Origin: Rhizobium cauense
GTDB lineage: Bacteria > Pseudomonadota > Alphaproteobacteria > Rhizobiales > Rhizobiaceae
DNA length: 64,000 nt
NCBI RefSeq assembly: GCF_019511525.1
Contig: NZ_JAEUAT010000001.1
Location: 1 to 64,000, forward strand
Direction: 5' to 3'
A program made the position numbers and the translations under genes. The notes under the pieces were generated by a model. It saw only the letters and a list, made by a program, of their open reading frames with translations, ran no database searches and was not told the DNA's origin. Of this stretch, positions 45,717 through 54,804 are shown piece after piece. Numbering within the stretch: the first letter of the stretch is position 1; every line of letters begins with the position of its first letter.

Positions 45717-46142
45717 TCAACCAGAGATGACGGTCGAAAATTCCGGTGTGCCGCGGATGGTGTTGCTGACCGTGCAGATCTCTTCCGCCGAATGCGCGAT
45801 CTTCAGGCGCGTTTCCTCATCAAGGTCGCCCTTGATCGAAAAGACAATGTTGAACGTCTCGACCCGCGACGGACCCTCGCCTGCCTTCTTACCCGTGACG
45901 TCGGCAGTGATCTCGGTGATCCGATCGAGAACGCCCATCTGGCTTGCGGCGATACGCGCACTGAGGACGAGGCAAGCGGACAACGACGCATAGAGGAGAT
46001 CGAGCGGATTGAAGCCCGGCTGCGAGGCACCGGTGACGATATCGAGCTCACCCTTGGTGGCCGAGGTGACGTGGGGGAAACCGGTGCGGCCTAGAACAGC
46101 GGTTGCGCCAACGGGACGGGGACGAGCCTTGAGATCGGCCAT
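45717..46142 (-). CDS. OsmC/Ohr-family peroxide-handling protein
   Basis: The 141-residue product has the OsmC fold. The first reactive Cys is in ASLSACLVLSARI (about 54-66) and the second in EEICTVSNTIRGTPE (about 120-134), so the peroxidatic pair of the family is present. It is closer to the OsmC/YhfA branch than to Ohr, by its N-terminus and the GFNPLDLLYASL motif. It likely detoxifies organic hydroperoxides with lipoylated or thiol reductants. AAAGGA lies before the ATG and an operator-like repeat lies just upstream. Confidence 0.88.
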   Translation of the reverse strand: MADLKARPRPVGATAVLGRTGFPHVTSATKGELDIVTGASQPGFNPLDLLYASLSACLVLSARIAASQMGVLDRITEITADVTGKKAGEGPSRVETFNIVFSIKGDLDEETRLKIAHSAEEICTVSNTIRGTPEFSTVISG

Positions 46143-46161
46143 GGAAAAATCCTTTGGTGAT

Positions 46162-46186
46162 AATTGTCTATCCTAGATAGTCATTT
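46162..46186. promoter_or_regulatory. Operator-like inverted repeat before the OsmC gene
   Basis: Two 11-base arms (46162-46172 and 46176-46186; 9 of 11 positions match) with core CTATC-cta-GATAG end 20 bases before the osmC-type start. The site would overlap the promoter or leader and could bind a redox-sensing repressor. The regulator is not in the window. Confidence 0.45.
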
Positions 46187-46379
46187 CGACGACCCTCGGC
46201 AACGCGCATCGGACCCCATCGCGACGCAGGAGCGCGGTGCAGCAGATGATTCGGGCGCGAGGCGTTTTGCCACCCGTCAACCTCAAATACCCATCGCGAT
46301 TTCTGAGGATAGCCCCAGGTCAGGTTGAAGGGGCAATATAAGGCTGCACTAAAACAGAAACGACTCATTGGAGTTATCC

Positions 46380-46586
46380 ATGCGAGCACTTGCGGCTGTT
46401 CCTGTTGCACCCAGCGTTATCATCGATGGCGAGCCCTTCGGCTATGTCAGGAAGGTTTACGTCGACGACGAGCCTTGCTGGGGTCTTTTCGATTCAGATG
46501 GCGACGTGATCTTCGTCGGCGATGCGGCCAGCGATTGTCACACGTATGCGGCCAAGGAGCAGATCCGGATACAGATCATCCACTAA
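46380..46586 (+). CDS. Small protein of unknown function
   Basis: The 68-residue product starts at the ATG six bases after GGAG; a TTG four codons earlier is unlikely. It is acidic, with two Cys and a central stretch VDDEPCWGLFDSDGDVIFVG that reads like a small beta-sheet. No family is recognised. It stands alone in the plus orientation, divergent from the OsmC gene. Confidence 0.6.
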   Translation: MRALAAVPVAPSVIIDGEPFGYVRKVYVDDEPCWGLFDSDGDVIFVGDAASDCHTYAAKEQIRIQIIH

Positions 46587-46697
46587 CCTGCCCTGTTATT
46601 GCAAACGCAGGCAAAGGTTCGGGACACGCGCGGACGCGGGTCCGGGTTGACGCAGTCCGGCAGGACGATGGCCCCCGCCGGACCACTTGAAATGACA

Positions 46698-47102
46698 TCA
46701 GCGGTATGACGGCGCTGGCGGTGCGACCACGACCTTTTCGCTCGAGAAGACGATAAAAGCGAAGAGCAACACACCGGCGAAGACGATAAAGGATGAAATC
46801 CCGACAATCGGCTCTACTGCCACATTCCCCTGCAGCATCAAGTAGAGCGACGGGACCAGAAGCACCAGGCCGACGGTGTATACATAGTACTGGATGATTG
46901 CGAGGCGCTTCTCGGCCTTCTGCGGGTTGAGAGCATGGTAACCGCCAAAAATGGCCATGCTTACCCAACCCAAGAGATTACAGTGCGCATGAGCGCCAAT
47001 AACGCTGTGATCCTGCGAGATCGCCATGTTTAACCCCATGACGATGCCGACAATCAGAAACAATACGGCAGTTTTGAAGTATAGCTGCGCAATGCGTGGC
47101 AT
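46698..47102 (-). CDS. Small heme-copper-oxidase subunit I-like membrane protein
   Basis: The 134-residue product starts at the ATG after GGAGGGG; a longer upstream frame adds an unrelated N-terminus. It has four membrane helices (about 7-28, 38-58, 72-90, 100-122). The first two and their loop, with HSVIGAHAHCNLLGWVSMAI, look like the heme-ligand region of NorB/CcoN-type oxidase subunit I, but the remaining helices and copper ligands are missing. Short proteins like this are sometimes annotated as cytochrome oxidase subunits. It could bind heme or be a stand-alone relic. No other oxidase genes are nearby. Confidence 0.7.
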   Translation of the reverse strand: MPRIAQLYFKTAVLFLIVGIVMGLNMAISQDHSVIGAHAHCNLLGWVSMAIFGGYHALNPQKAEKRLAIIQYYVYTVGLVLLVPSLYLMLQGNVAVEPIVGISSFIVFAGVLLFAFIVFSSEKVVVAPPAPSYR

Positions 47103-47331
47103 AGTTTTCCCCTCCGTTTTCAACGAAAGCATTATCACTCGACCGTACAAAAGAGAATGATCGAGCATCATGGTTTATACATTAAACAACCGAAATATTA
47201 CTGTCGGAAAGATACGGGCTGCAACATAGAACTCCGATGCCTCCGCACGGCGGTTCAGCATGGCACTTTTATAAGCATTTTCTTAATTTCATTTCGCCTA
47301 TTCTCCGGCCTCTTCACATCGGAGAAGCGGG

Positions 47332-47565
47332 ATGAGAGACATCTACAAACCTTTCGTCGCCAGCGACGATCCTGATCGGGACATCCGCTGCCAGGACGCC
47401 CTGCAGTTTGCATTCCGCGACCTCGTCGCGGCGTCTGTTCAGGCAGGATGGGACGAGCAGGAAGCGCTCGAGGCCATCATCATGCTTGCGGACGACAGTC
47501 TTCGACGCTTCGCCGCCAATGACGACGCTCAAACGCTGCTGGATGTGTTGCGACGCATGGCATGA
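47332..47565 (+). CDS. Small acidic protein of unknown function
   Basis: The 77-residue product is helical and acidic, without Cys-rich, membrane or signal segments apart from one Cys. It begins MRDIYKPFVASDDPDRDIRC and has a leucine/alanine helix FRDLVAASVQAGWDEQEALE in the middle. A Shine-Dalgarno-like GGAGAAGCGGG precedes the ATG. It resembles small rhizobial proteins that recur in several copies per genome, but I cannot name the family. Confidence 0.6.
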   Translation: MRDIYKPFVASDDPDRDIRCQDALQFAFRDLVAASVQAGWDEQEALEAIIMLADDSLRRFAANDDAQTLLDVLRRMA

Positions 47566-47791
47566 GGAGCTTCCAGCTCGCCGAAGGCGCATCCTGTGGC
47601 AGAGGTGGGCAACAAATGTACCAACTCCGGTGGTGCCGCTCGTAACATACCGTATGCTACGCTACCCAAAGCTGTAACTTACTTCCATATTGTAAGCTCC
47701 GGACTGATCATCCCGCAATTCCAGAAAGAAGCGAGCGCGGCAGCATCGCCAGTTTCTTGGCTGCAGTTGCCTCTGATGCGGGAGAACGGTC

Positions 47792-49417
47792 ATGGCAGAT
47801 GCAGGTATCTACGCTAAATTCGAAGACCTCAGCCCATTCGAGATCAAGGACGAGCTCATCCGCCTGGCACAAGCCGACAAGGCGGGGCGCGTATATCTGA
47901 ATGCCGGCAGAGGAAATCCCAACTGGATTGCGACGAAAGCGCGTGAGGCCTTCTTCCTGCTCGGACAGTTCGCACTGACCGAAGCCAAGCGAGTTTCTTA
48001 TGACGAAGCCGCCGGGCTGGCGGGCATGCCTCCGACCGACGGTTGCCATAGCCGCCTGAAAGCGTGGCTCCAGAAGCGCAAGGGCGATCCGGACACACCC
48101 GGAGCAGAGACCCTCGAGGCCGTCGTCGACTTCGCGATCAAGAAATTCGCCTTCGAACCTGACAAATTTGTCAATGAACTGACGGACTCGATCATCGGCG
48201 ACCACTACCCCGTGCCCGACCGCGCCCTCGTGCACAACGAGGCGATCACGCACGAATACCTGATGTGGGCCATGTGCTCCGGCAATCGCCCGACCGCGAA
48301 ATTCGACCTCTACCCCGTCGAGGGCGGCACCGCGGCCATGTGCTACATTTTCAAGGCGCTGAAAAATGCCCGGCTACTGAATTCCGGCGATACGATCGCG
48401 CTCGCGACGCCGATCTTCACCCCCTACCTCGAAATGCCTCACCTCGAGGATTACGCGCTGAAGCAGATCCATGTTTCAGCCGAGGCCGAGGACCGTTTTC
48501 AGCTCACCGATGAGGATCTGAAACCGCTCGAGGACAAGTCGGTCAAGGCGCTGTTTATCGTCAACCCCGGAAATCCGTCGGCCGTTGCGCTCGATCCCGA
48601 AACGATGGACCGTCTGGTGAAGTTCGTGAATACGAAGCGTCCGGACCTGATGATCCTGACCGATGACGTCTACGGCACCTTCGTGCCGAATTTCGAGTCG
48701 GTGATGGGCCACCTGCCGCACAACACGATCGGCGTCTACTCCTACTCCAAGTATTTCGGCTGCACCGGCTGGCGTCTCGGCGTCATCGCGGTCGCCCAGG
48801 ACAACATATTCGACAAGATGATCCGCGCCCTGCCGGAATCTGCGCAAAAGCTGATGGACGCCCGCTACAAGGCACTCACCCCGAAGCCGCGCGACATCAA
48901 GTTCATCGATCGTATCGTTGCAGACAGCCGCGATGTCGCATTGAACCATACCGCCGGGCTGTCCCTGCCACAGCAGGTGATGATGTCGCTGTTCGGCCTC
49001 GTCGAGATGCTTGATGACGAGAAGATCTATCAGAAGGCCTGCATGGCGATCTGCCAGCGGCGCTTCGACAAGTTGATGAACGGCATGGGGATCGAATTCC
49101 AGCCCCGCCCCTACTTCGACCGATATTACGGCATCATCGACTATGAGTTCTGGGCGCGGAAATATATCGGCGACGAGGTGACCGACTGGGTCAAGCAGAA
49201 CGTCCACCCGCTAGATATCGCCTTCAAGCTCGCGGAGGATCACGGCATCGTGGTTCTGAACGGATCCGGCTTCGATGCGCCGAACTGGTCGGTGCGCGTG
49301 TCGTTCGCCAACCTGCCCGACGATGCCTACGATTCCATCGGACGCGCGATAAGAGCTGTTGCGCGCGGCTATCTGCAAGCCTACCGGGCGGCCAAGGGGG
49401 AACCTGCTCAACCCTAG
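47792..49417 (+). CDS. aspD: Aspartate 4-decarboxylase / aspartate aminotransferase
   Basis: This PLP enzyme converts L-aspartate to L-alanine and CO2, with side transaminase activity. The 541-residue length and motifs match the Pseudomonas/Alcaligenes enzyme: LNAGRGNPNWIATKAREAFF near residue 36, YPVEGGTAAMCYIFKALK (about 174-191), FIVNPGNPS (about 255-263), LTDDVYGTF and the PLP lysine K320 in SYSKYFGCTGWRLG. It is about 140 residues longer than ordinary aminotransferases. It is followed 50 bases later by aspT, with which it forms the known aspartate decarboxylation cycle. The 226-base leader holds short inverted repeats (CTTAC...GTAAG near 47678-47696) that may be regulatory. Confidence 0.93.
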   Translation: MADAGIYAKFEDLSPFEIKDELIRLAQADKAGRVYLNAGRGNPNWIATKAREAFFLLGQFALTEAKRVSYDEAAGLAGMPPTDGCHSRLKAWLQKRKGDPDTPGAETLEAVVDFAIKKFAFEPDKFVNELTDSIIGDHYPVPDRALVHNEAITHEYLMWAMCSGNRPTAKFDLYPVEGGTAAMCYIFKALKNARLLNSGDTIALATPIFTPYLEMPHLEDYALKQIHVSAEAEDRFQLTDEDLKPLEDKSVKALFIVNPGNPSAVALDPETMDRLVKFVNTKRPDLMILTDDVYGTFVPNFESVMGHLPHNTIGVYSYSKYFGCTGWRLGVIAVAQDNIFDKMIRALPESAQKLMDARYKALTPKPRDIKFIDRIVADSRDVALNHTAGLSLPQQVMMSLFGLVEMLDDEKIYQKACMAICQRRFDKLMNGMGIEFQPRPYFDRYYGIIDYEFWARKYIGDEVTDWVKQNVHPLDIAFKLAEDHGIVVLNGSGFDAPNWSVRVSFANLPDDAYDSIGRAIRAVARGYLQAYRAAKGEPAQP

Positions 49418-49467
49418 CAGGAGACGCGCACTCTGCCGCCTAGATCCAGTCAGGAGATCACGCCGTC

Positions 49468-51159
49468 ATGTTCGAATGGTTCGCCGAAACGCTCCGAAAA
49501 TATCCCGAGATCGCCATCTTTCTCTCGCTTGCAATCGGCTACTTTGTCGGCAAGTTCACCTACAAGGGCCTCGGGCTGGGTGCGGTCACCTCGACCTTGC
49601 TTGCTGCCGTCATCATCGGTCAGCTCGGCATAACCGTGTCACCGAACGTCAAATCGGTCTTCTTTCTCATGTTCCTGTTTGCGGTAGGATACAGCGTCGG
49701 CCCGCAGTTCGTGCGCGGCATCGCCACCGACGGCCTGCCGCAGGCCGCCTTTTCGGTGATCGTCTGCATCTACTGCCTCGCGGTTCCGGTGATCCTTGCG
49801 ATGATCGCGGGCTACGATGTCGGCTCCGCCGCAGGCCTTTACGCCGGCTCTCAGACGATCTCAGCCTCGATGGGCCTTGCGACGGACGCGATAAACCGCC
49901 TCGGGCTGCCACCCGAGCAGGCCACCGCAATGCTCAATGCGATGCCCATTGCCTATGCGGTCACCTATATTTTCGGCACGGCGGGCTCGGCCGTCATCCT
50001 TGCCCTCGTCGGACCAAGGCTCCTCGGCATCGACCTCGCCGCTGCCTGCAAGGACTATGAAACTCGCCACAGCGCCGCGGCCGAATTCGGCGGCGCGGGT
50101 TCGGCGTGGCACCGCTTCGAGCTCAGGGCTTACAGGATCAAGCCCAACGGGCCTGCGGCGGGCCTGACGGCGGCGAAGGCCGAGGCTCTTCTGCCACACG
50201 CCCGGGTGTTCATAGAGCGCATCCGCCGAGACGGTGTCATCCAGGAGGCCACAGCCGATACTGTCCTGCAGGCGGGCGATGTCGTTGCCGTGGTTGGCCC
50301 CCGCGATGTGCTTGTCGATGTGCTTGGCCACGAGGCCGAGGAGGTCAACGATCCCGAGCTGCAGAATGTCCCCGCCGAAGGCGTCGACGTCTTCGTCACG
50401 AGCAAGGAGGTCGACGGCAAGACACTGGCCGATCTTGCCAAGTCGCCCGCGGCGCGTGGTGTCTTCCTGCGAAAGATTGTTCGTGGCGCTACCGCGGTCG
50501 TCATCCCGATCCTGCCGGATACCGTGCTCCACCGCGGCGACATCTTGACCCTCGTGGGCCGCTCGAAGGACGTTGCGGCGGCCACAAAGCATATCGGCTA
50601 CGCTGACCGCGCCACTGACATTGCCGACGTCGCCTTCATCGGCGCCGCAATCGCGTTGGGTGCGCTCGTCGGCGCGCTCGTGCTGAATATCGCTGGCGTC
50701 CCGCTCACGCTTTCGACGGCGGGCGGCGCCTTGATCTCGGGGCTCGTTTTCGGCTGGCTGCGGTCGGTGCATCCGACGTTCGGACGGATCCCGTCCTCGA
50801 CCGTGTGGTTCATGAACTCGGTCGGGCTGAACGTCTTCATCGCCGTCGTCGGCATCAGCGCCGGACCCGGATTTGTCGCGGGGCTCAAGGAACTCGGCAT
50901 CAGCCTCTTCCTCTGGGGTGTGGTCGCCACCACGATCCCGCTGATCCTTGCGATGTATACCGGCAAGTACCTGTTCAAGTTCGACCCGGCCATTCTGTTC
51001 GGCGCCTGCGCCGGCGCCCGCACCACCACCGCAGCCCTCGGCATGATCACCGATGCCGCCAAGAGCCAAGTGCCGGCACTCGGCTACACCGTCACCTACG
51101 CCATCGGCAACACGCTGCTGACGATCTGGGGGATGGTAGTCGTGATGCTGCTGGGTTGA
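49468..51159 (+). CDS. aspT: Aspartate:alanine antiporter AspT
   Basis: AspT exchanges external aspartate for internal alanine. Coupled to AspD it consumes a proton inside and creates a membrane potential. The 563-residue product has the family layout: five N-terminal membrane helices (about 10-190), a hydrophilic middle with two TrkA_C-like modules (about 210-395), then about five more helices. The conserved AAE-transporter repeats [16 protein letters not shown] (about 131-146) and [15 protein letters not shown] are present. CAGGAGA lies before the ATG. The stop is four bases from the stop of the convergent glycosyltransferase gene. Confidence 0.92.
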   Translation: MFEWFAETLRKYPEIAIFLSLAIGYFVGKFTYKGLGLGAVTSTLLAAVIIGQLGITVSPNVKSVFFLMFLFAVGYSVGPQFVRGIATDGLPQAAFSVIVCIYCLAVPVILAMIAGYDVGSAAGLYAGSQTISASMGLATDAINRLGLPPEQATAMLNAMPIAYAVTYIFGTAGSAVILALVGPRLLGIDLAAACKDYETRHSAAAEFGGAGSAWHRFELRAYRIKPNGPAAGLTAAKAEALLPHARVFIERIRRDGVIQEATADTVLQAGDVVAVVGPRDVLVDVLGHEAEEVNDPELQNVPAEGVDVFVTSKEVDGKTLADLAKSPAARGVFLRKIVRGATAVVIPILPDTVLHRGDILTLVGRSKDVAAATKHIGYADRATDIADVAFIGAAIALGALVGALVLNIAGVPLTLSTAGGALISGLVFGWLRSVHPTFGRIPSSTVWFMNSVGLNVFIAVVGISAGPGFVAGLKELGISLFLWGVVATTIPLILAMYTGKYLFKFDPAILFGACAGARTTTAALGMITDAAKSQVPALGYTVTYAIGNTLLTIWGMVVVMLLG

Positions 51160-51162
51160 TGC

Positions 51163-52662
51163 CTATCCACGCCTAAGCAGCCGGTAGGGGGCTACGCTAA
51201 CCCCGGTCTCACGGTATCCAGTCATGCCAAGTGCGCAGTCGTCACTAGCCAGAAGGTAATCGTGTTGCGGAGCGGCTGGATCGTCCAGCGAAATCCGAAA
51301 ATTTCGCTGGAGATACGCATGAAATAGCCAGTCCCCGTGAACGGAGCCGCACGTCGAAACGATGGCATCACACGGAACCTGCGGGGAACAAACCTCTGAG
51401 GCAACCTTCTCAGCATTGTCAATTGTTACCGAGTATTGTCCTGGTTGCCCGAGATGGAAAACGACCCAGAACAGCGACAACCCGAGCAGTCCCGCCAAGA
51501 GCCACTGCGTCTTCCGCAACAGCCGCTCCGGCAGCCCGCTCAGCATGCGCCACAGGACTGGTGTGCAGACAATCGCTAAGCCCGCAGCAAAATATGGCAG
51601 GGATGGATTGAAATAGAAGCTGGATACGCGCGGAGCGAGAAGAAGCGGAAGTGAGGCGGAAAATCCAGTCAGCGAGAAGAATACGATTCGATTCATACGG
51701 TCGCGACGAAGGGTGCCGTCCTGCAAAGGCCTTGCCGCCCTGCGACCGATGAAGAACACGACGGCCGTCAAGAGCAACGGATAGGCATTGACCCTGACAA
51801 AGGTTCTCAGGGCTGCGATACCACTGCCGTTATGCCCTCGCTCGCCGGAGAGACTTGTTAGGATCTGAGCCGATACGTAGCGCTCAATCGTTCCTCTGGG
51901 CCCCTCCATGCTCCACATGACCGCGAATAGACCAACGATCACCGCGCCGATTGTGACCGTATCAACGAGCGCAACGACGAGCGTCGGGCGCCGGAAGCTC
52001 AGCCAATAGATGCCTGGCGCGGCGAGAGGGAAGAGGCCAACGGGGCCTTTCGTCATGAGCGCCAGTGCTGTCAGCAGTCCGGCGGCGACCAGGAAACACA
52101 ACCGTCGCCCCGTCGATTGACCGTCATAGGCCGCCACAACGCAGAAGACTGCAAGAGATGTGAAAACGATCAGCAGGTTTTCAAGCAATCCATTTGCGAA
52201 GCCCCATGCGAAGCGTCCCGCGATGATCGTCAAGACCATCACGAACGGAATACCCCGGCGCAGCTCTGCGTCGGCGCCATTCAGGCGGAGCCAGATCATT
52301 GCGATGATTGCTAAGCTTGCTGCGAAGGTCGTCAGAGAGAAAAGTTTGTCGATGATCACCGTATCGCCAAACAGTCTGAAGGCGAATGATTGCAGCCACA
52401 TCATAAGCGGTGGGTGCTCAGCGAATACCGGAAACAGGGTCTTGGAGAATTGTGGCGCCCAGAACGTTCCAACACCCTCGGCAAGGTTGCGAGCGATGCT
52501 TGCGTAGATCAACCCGTCAAGGAAGAATGATTGCTGAACGACGTCCAGCAGCAATTTGAGGCAGATGGCGATTGCCACAATGAGCCACAAAACAGCCGCG
52601 ACTCGTGGCCTCGGCGATGCCGGGTCGTCGCCAGCACCTGCGCGGGTGTTAGTTACTTCCAT
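51163..52662 (-). CDS. ArnT/PMT-like membrane glycosyltransferase
   Basis: The product of about 499 residues (ATG at 52662; an ATG ten codons earlier overlaps the previous gene more deeply) has about 11-12 membrane helices. The first loop carries the GT39-type pattern FLDGLIYASIARNLAEGVGT, and HPPLMMWLQSFAFRLFGDTV follows, which matches the ArnT-fold substrate loop. It should use a polyprenyl-phosphate sugar made by the GT2-GtrA protein upstream. The C-terminal about 110 residues are extracytoplasmic with several Cys. GC is visibly lower than in the neighbouring aspT, which hints at transfer. Confidence 0.85.
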   Translation of the reverse strand: MEVTNTRAGAGDDPASPRPRVAAVLWLIVAIAICLKLLLDVVQQSFFLDGLIYASIARNLAEGVGTFWAPQFSKTLFPVFAEHPPLMMWLQSFAFRLFGDTVIIDKLFSLTTFAASLAIIAMIWLRLNGADAELRRGIPFVMVLTIIAGRFAWGFANGLLENLLIVFTSLAVFCVVAAYDGQSTGRRLCFLVAAGLLTALALMTKGPVGLFPLAAPGIYWLSFRRPTLVVALVDTVTIGAVIVGLFAVMWSMEGPRGTIERYVSAQILTSLSGERGHNGSGIAALRTFVRVNAYPLLLTAVVFFIGRRAARPLQDGTLRRDRMNRIVFFSLTGFSASLPLLLAPRVSSFYFNPSLPYFAAGLAIVCTPVLWRMLSGLPERLLRKTQWLLAGLLGLSLFWVVFHLGQPGQYSVTIDNAEKVASEVCSPQVPCDAIVSTCGSVHGDWLFHAYLQRNFRISLDDPAAPQHDYLLASDDCALGMTGYRETGVSVAPYRLLRRG

Positions 52663-53813
52663 ATGAACCTGTTCGCGATCACAAACTTCCAAACCGTATC
52701 GATAGCGATTCCAGCGAGCGTAGCGACGAAGACAACATGAACCAAGCGCTCATACGTCAGTGTTGCAGCGGATACGTTCGCAACAATCCCTACGGCCGAA
52801 ACCACCAGAAACTTCAAGTAGCCCCAAAGTTTCGCCCACCCCCGCAGGCGGCGGTCGCTAAACGTTAGCAGGTTGTTGAGGAGGAAATTGCCGGTGGCGG
52901 CGGTCAGAGTGGCAACCGTCTGAGCGACCGCGAACGGAATCATCAACGACAGAGCGGCATAGAGAACCGCAAAATGAACGAAGATTCCCGAGCCCCCCAC
53001 AAGCAGGAAGGATATTAGGCTGACCGGCAAAATTCCTCCCGTCAGCTTGCTCAGAAGAAACGTCACGAATTTCCAGATGACATAAACGTCGAGCTTTGAC
53101 TGGCCATGCAGCCGCACGCCAAAATCGAAGGGAACCTCCCCGTGCCTCAACGCCTTGTTGGAATGAAGAATATCCAAGAGCAACTTGAATCCGGGATCCC
53201 CCAAATGGGGCGCGGTCTGGAGAAAGCTGTCGCGCCTTATGATGAAGAAACCTGTCAGCGGGTCGGAAAGCGTTCGACCGAGAACAATGCCGCTTAGCCA
53301 GTTTCCGAAGGTCGAAAGCTTCTGTCTGAGCGGGGACAGCCCCTCCATTTCCTGATCGCGTTCGAGCCTGCGGGCGGCGCTCACAATGTGGAGTCCATCG
53401 CGCTCCAGCCGTTCCACCATTTCTTGGATAACTGCGGGATCGTGCTGACCGTCCACATCCATGACGCACAGCAGCTCGCCTCTGGCAGACAGCATGCCCT
53501 GTATGCTGGATTTGGCGAGCCCACGGTCACTGAGCCTCGTTATCGACCGAATGCGGTGGTCCGCCCTTGAAAGATGAAACGCCTTTTCTGCCGTGCCGTC
53601 CGGTGAATTGTCATCGACAAAGATGATCTCCCAGTCGAATCGGGAAAGCGCTTCCTTTGCTTTCTCGATGAAGGGGCGAATGTTTTCCGACTCGTTATAA
53701 GTCGGCGCGATAACAGAAAGGCTTCTCTGCGACACCAAGAGCTCCAGGGCAAATATCATTGCGAAGTAGCAAAGCGTTAACGAAACTACAAGCGTGACAT
53801 AGGCGGCCATCAT
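52653..53813 (-). CDS. Polyprenyl-phosphate sugar synthase fused to a GtrA domain
   Basis: The 386-residue product has one N-terminal membrane helix (about 5-27) and a GT2 domain of the dolichol-phosphate mannosyltransferase type (about 30-250): SVIAPTYNESENI, IIFVDDNSPDGTAEKA and VMDVDGQHDPAVI. A GtrA-like four-helix membrane domain (about 265-386) ends in DTVWKFVIANRFIWK. It should charge undecaprenyl phosphate with a sugar and help flip it for the neighbouring ArnT-like transferase, with which it overlaps by 10 bases. The sugar is unknown. Confidence 0.88.
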   Translation of the reverse strand: MMAAYVTLVVSLTLCYFAMIFALELLVSQRSLSVIAPTYNESENIRPFIEKAKEALSRFDWEIIFVDDNSPDGTAEKAFHLSRADHRIRSITRLSDRGLAKSSIQGMLSARGELLCVMDVDGQHDPAVIQEMVERLERDGLHIVSAARRLERDQEMEGLSPLRQKLSTFGNWLSGIVLGRTLSDPLTGFFIIRRDSFLQTAPHLGDPGFKLLLDILHSNKALRHGEVPFDFGVRLHGQSKLDVYVIWKFVTFLLSKLTGGILPVSLISFLLVGGSGIFVHFAVLYAALSLMIPFAVAQTVATLTAATGNFLLNNLLTFSDRRLRGWAKLWGYLKFLVVSAVGIVANVSAATLTYERLVHVVFVATLAGIAIDTVWKFVIANRFIWK

Positions 53814-53947
53814 TTGAGCCGTTCAAACCCATGTCGAGGTGCCAGCCTAGCCCTTGCACTGGGTTCGCCACACCTATGTATAGGTTCCCTGCCGCTCACT
53901 GCATTGTACCGTGGGAATAGCCTTATCGCGTCCCAAAGGTAACTCAA

Positions 53948-54124
53948 ATGAGCAGACTTCTGACAATGATTACGGCCGGAGCACTCGTCAGCGTGTTTCT
54001 TTCGTCATGCATGAGCATCCCGGCAGCAACAGGTACAGCGCCCAACTACGCGCGAGGAGACACCTCGAATCCGGCCTGTGCCGATGGATTCAGACCCCGC
54101 AATGGTCGAGGCTGCGGGTATTGA
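53948..54124 (+). CDS. Small secreted lipoprotein, 58 residues
   Basis: This frame has AAGG eight bases before its ATG. The product has an Arg-containing start, a hydrophobic core (about 4-18) and a lipobox LSSC (C21), so it should be lipidated. The mature part is about 38 residues, with the pattern NPACADGFRPRNGRGCGY: two more Cys that could form a disulphide. No family is recognised, though small Cys-containing lipoproteins of this type are common in rhizobia. Confidence 0.6.
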   Translation: MSRLLTMITAGALVSVFLSSCMSIPAATGTAPNYARGDTSNPACADGFRPRNGRGCGY

Positions 54125-54316
54125 GGGGCGCTCGCTCCGATTCCGTCAAGGCGCCGGGTGATTAGCATCCCGCTCGGGTGGGCAAGCGACGTTTGCTGAG
54201 TTGCTCGGCCAAAACACAGGCGCCATGGCACTCATCGCTCACGGTTTGGAGGCACCAGATACTTCAGTGCTTCTACTGAGCGGGAGAAATGTTTGCGGCG
54301 GTCAGTTCGTGAAAAG

Positions 54317-54392
54317 TGGTGCCCAGAGCCGGAATCGAACCAGCGACACGCGGATTTTCAATCCGCTGCTCTACCAACTGAGCTATCTGGGC
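54317..54392 (-). tRNA. tRNA-Phe (GAA)
   Basis: A 76-base cloverleaf on the minus strand has a 7-base acceptor stem, a D-arm with AGCTCAGTTGGTAGAGC, a 5-base anticodon stem with loop TTGAAAA (anticodon GAA), a T-arm GGTTCGATTCC and an encoded CCA. Confidence 0.97.
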
Positions 54393-54576
54393 TAACCCGC
54401 TTCGTGGACATTCTTTCCTGAGAAAGAACCGAGGGGCCTTGGTTCGCCCCGGAAGCGAGCGGGGTTATAGCATCTTGTCCGGACATGGCAAGCGCCAAAT
54501 GACAGTTTTTTGAGAAGCCTTTGGATTTTCCGGATTCATCAACGAATTTAATGGCTTCGCTCGTGGAAAATCCAGC

Positions 54577-54786
54577 CTATTCCTCGTCCTTGTAGTCAGC
54601 CTTCGTCTCGTCGTCAGCGACTGGAATGGCGTACGAGCCGGAGAGCCAGCGCGAAAGGTCGAGTTCGCGGCAGCGGTTCGAGCAGAACGGATAGTGTTCG
54701 CGATGGGATGGCTTGCCGCATTCCGGGCACGGCCGCGCCTTACGCAGCGGTTCGACCTTGGCGGCGATTTTCTTTTCGTCAGACAT
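54577..54786 (-). CDS. yacG: DNA gyrase inhibitor YacG
   Basis: YacG is a small zinc protein that binds GyrB and inhibits gyrase in E. coli. The 69-residue product has the four zinc ligands in CPECGKP and FCSNRCRELDLSRW and the typical short acidic tail (DDETKADYKDEE). It lies 18 bases after maf on the same strand, the usual alphaproteobacterial order infA-maf-yacG. No oddity. Confidence 0.95.
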   Translation of the reverse strand: MSDEKKIAAKVEPLRKARPCPECGKPSHREHYPFCSNRCRELDLSRWLSGSYAIPVADDETKADYKDEE

Positions 54787-54804
54787 CAGCGGTTCCTTCG
54801 AGGA

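Noticed and set aside
49861..51069. 402-codon antisense frame under aspT
   Set aside because: Shadow of a high-GC gene with strong third-position bias; no motif or ribosome-binding site.
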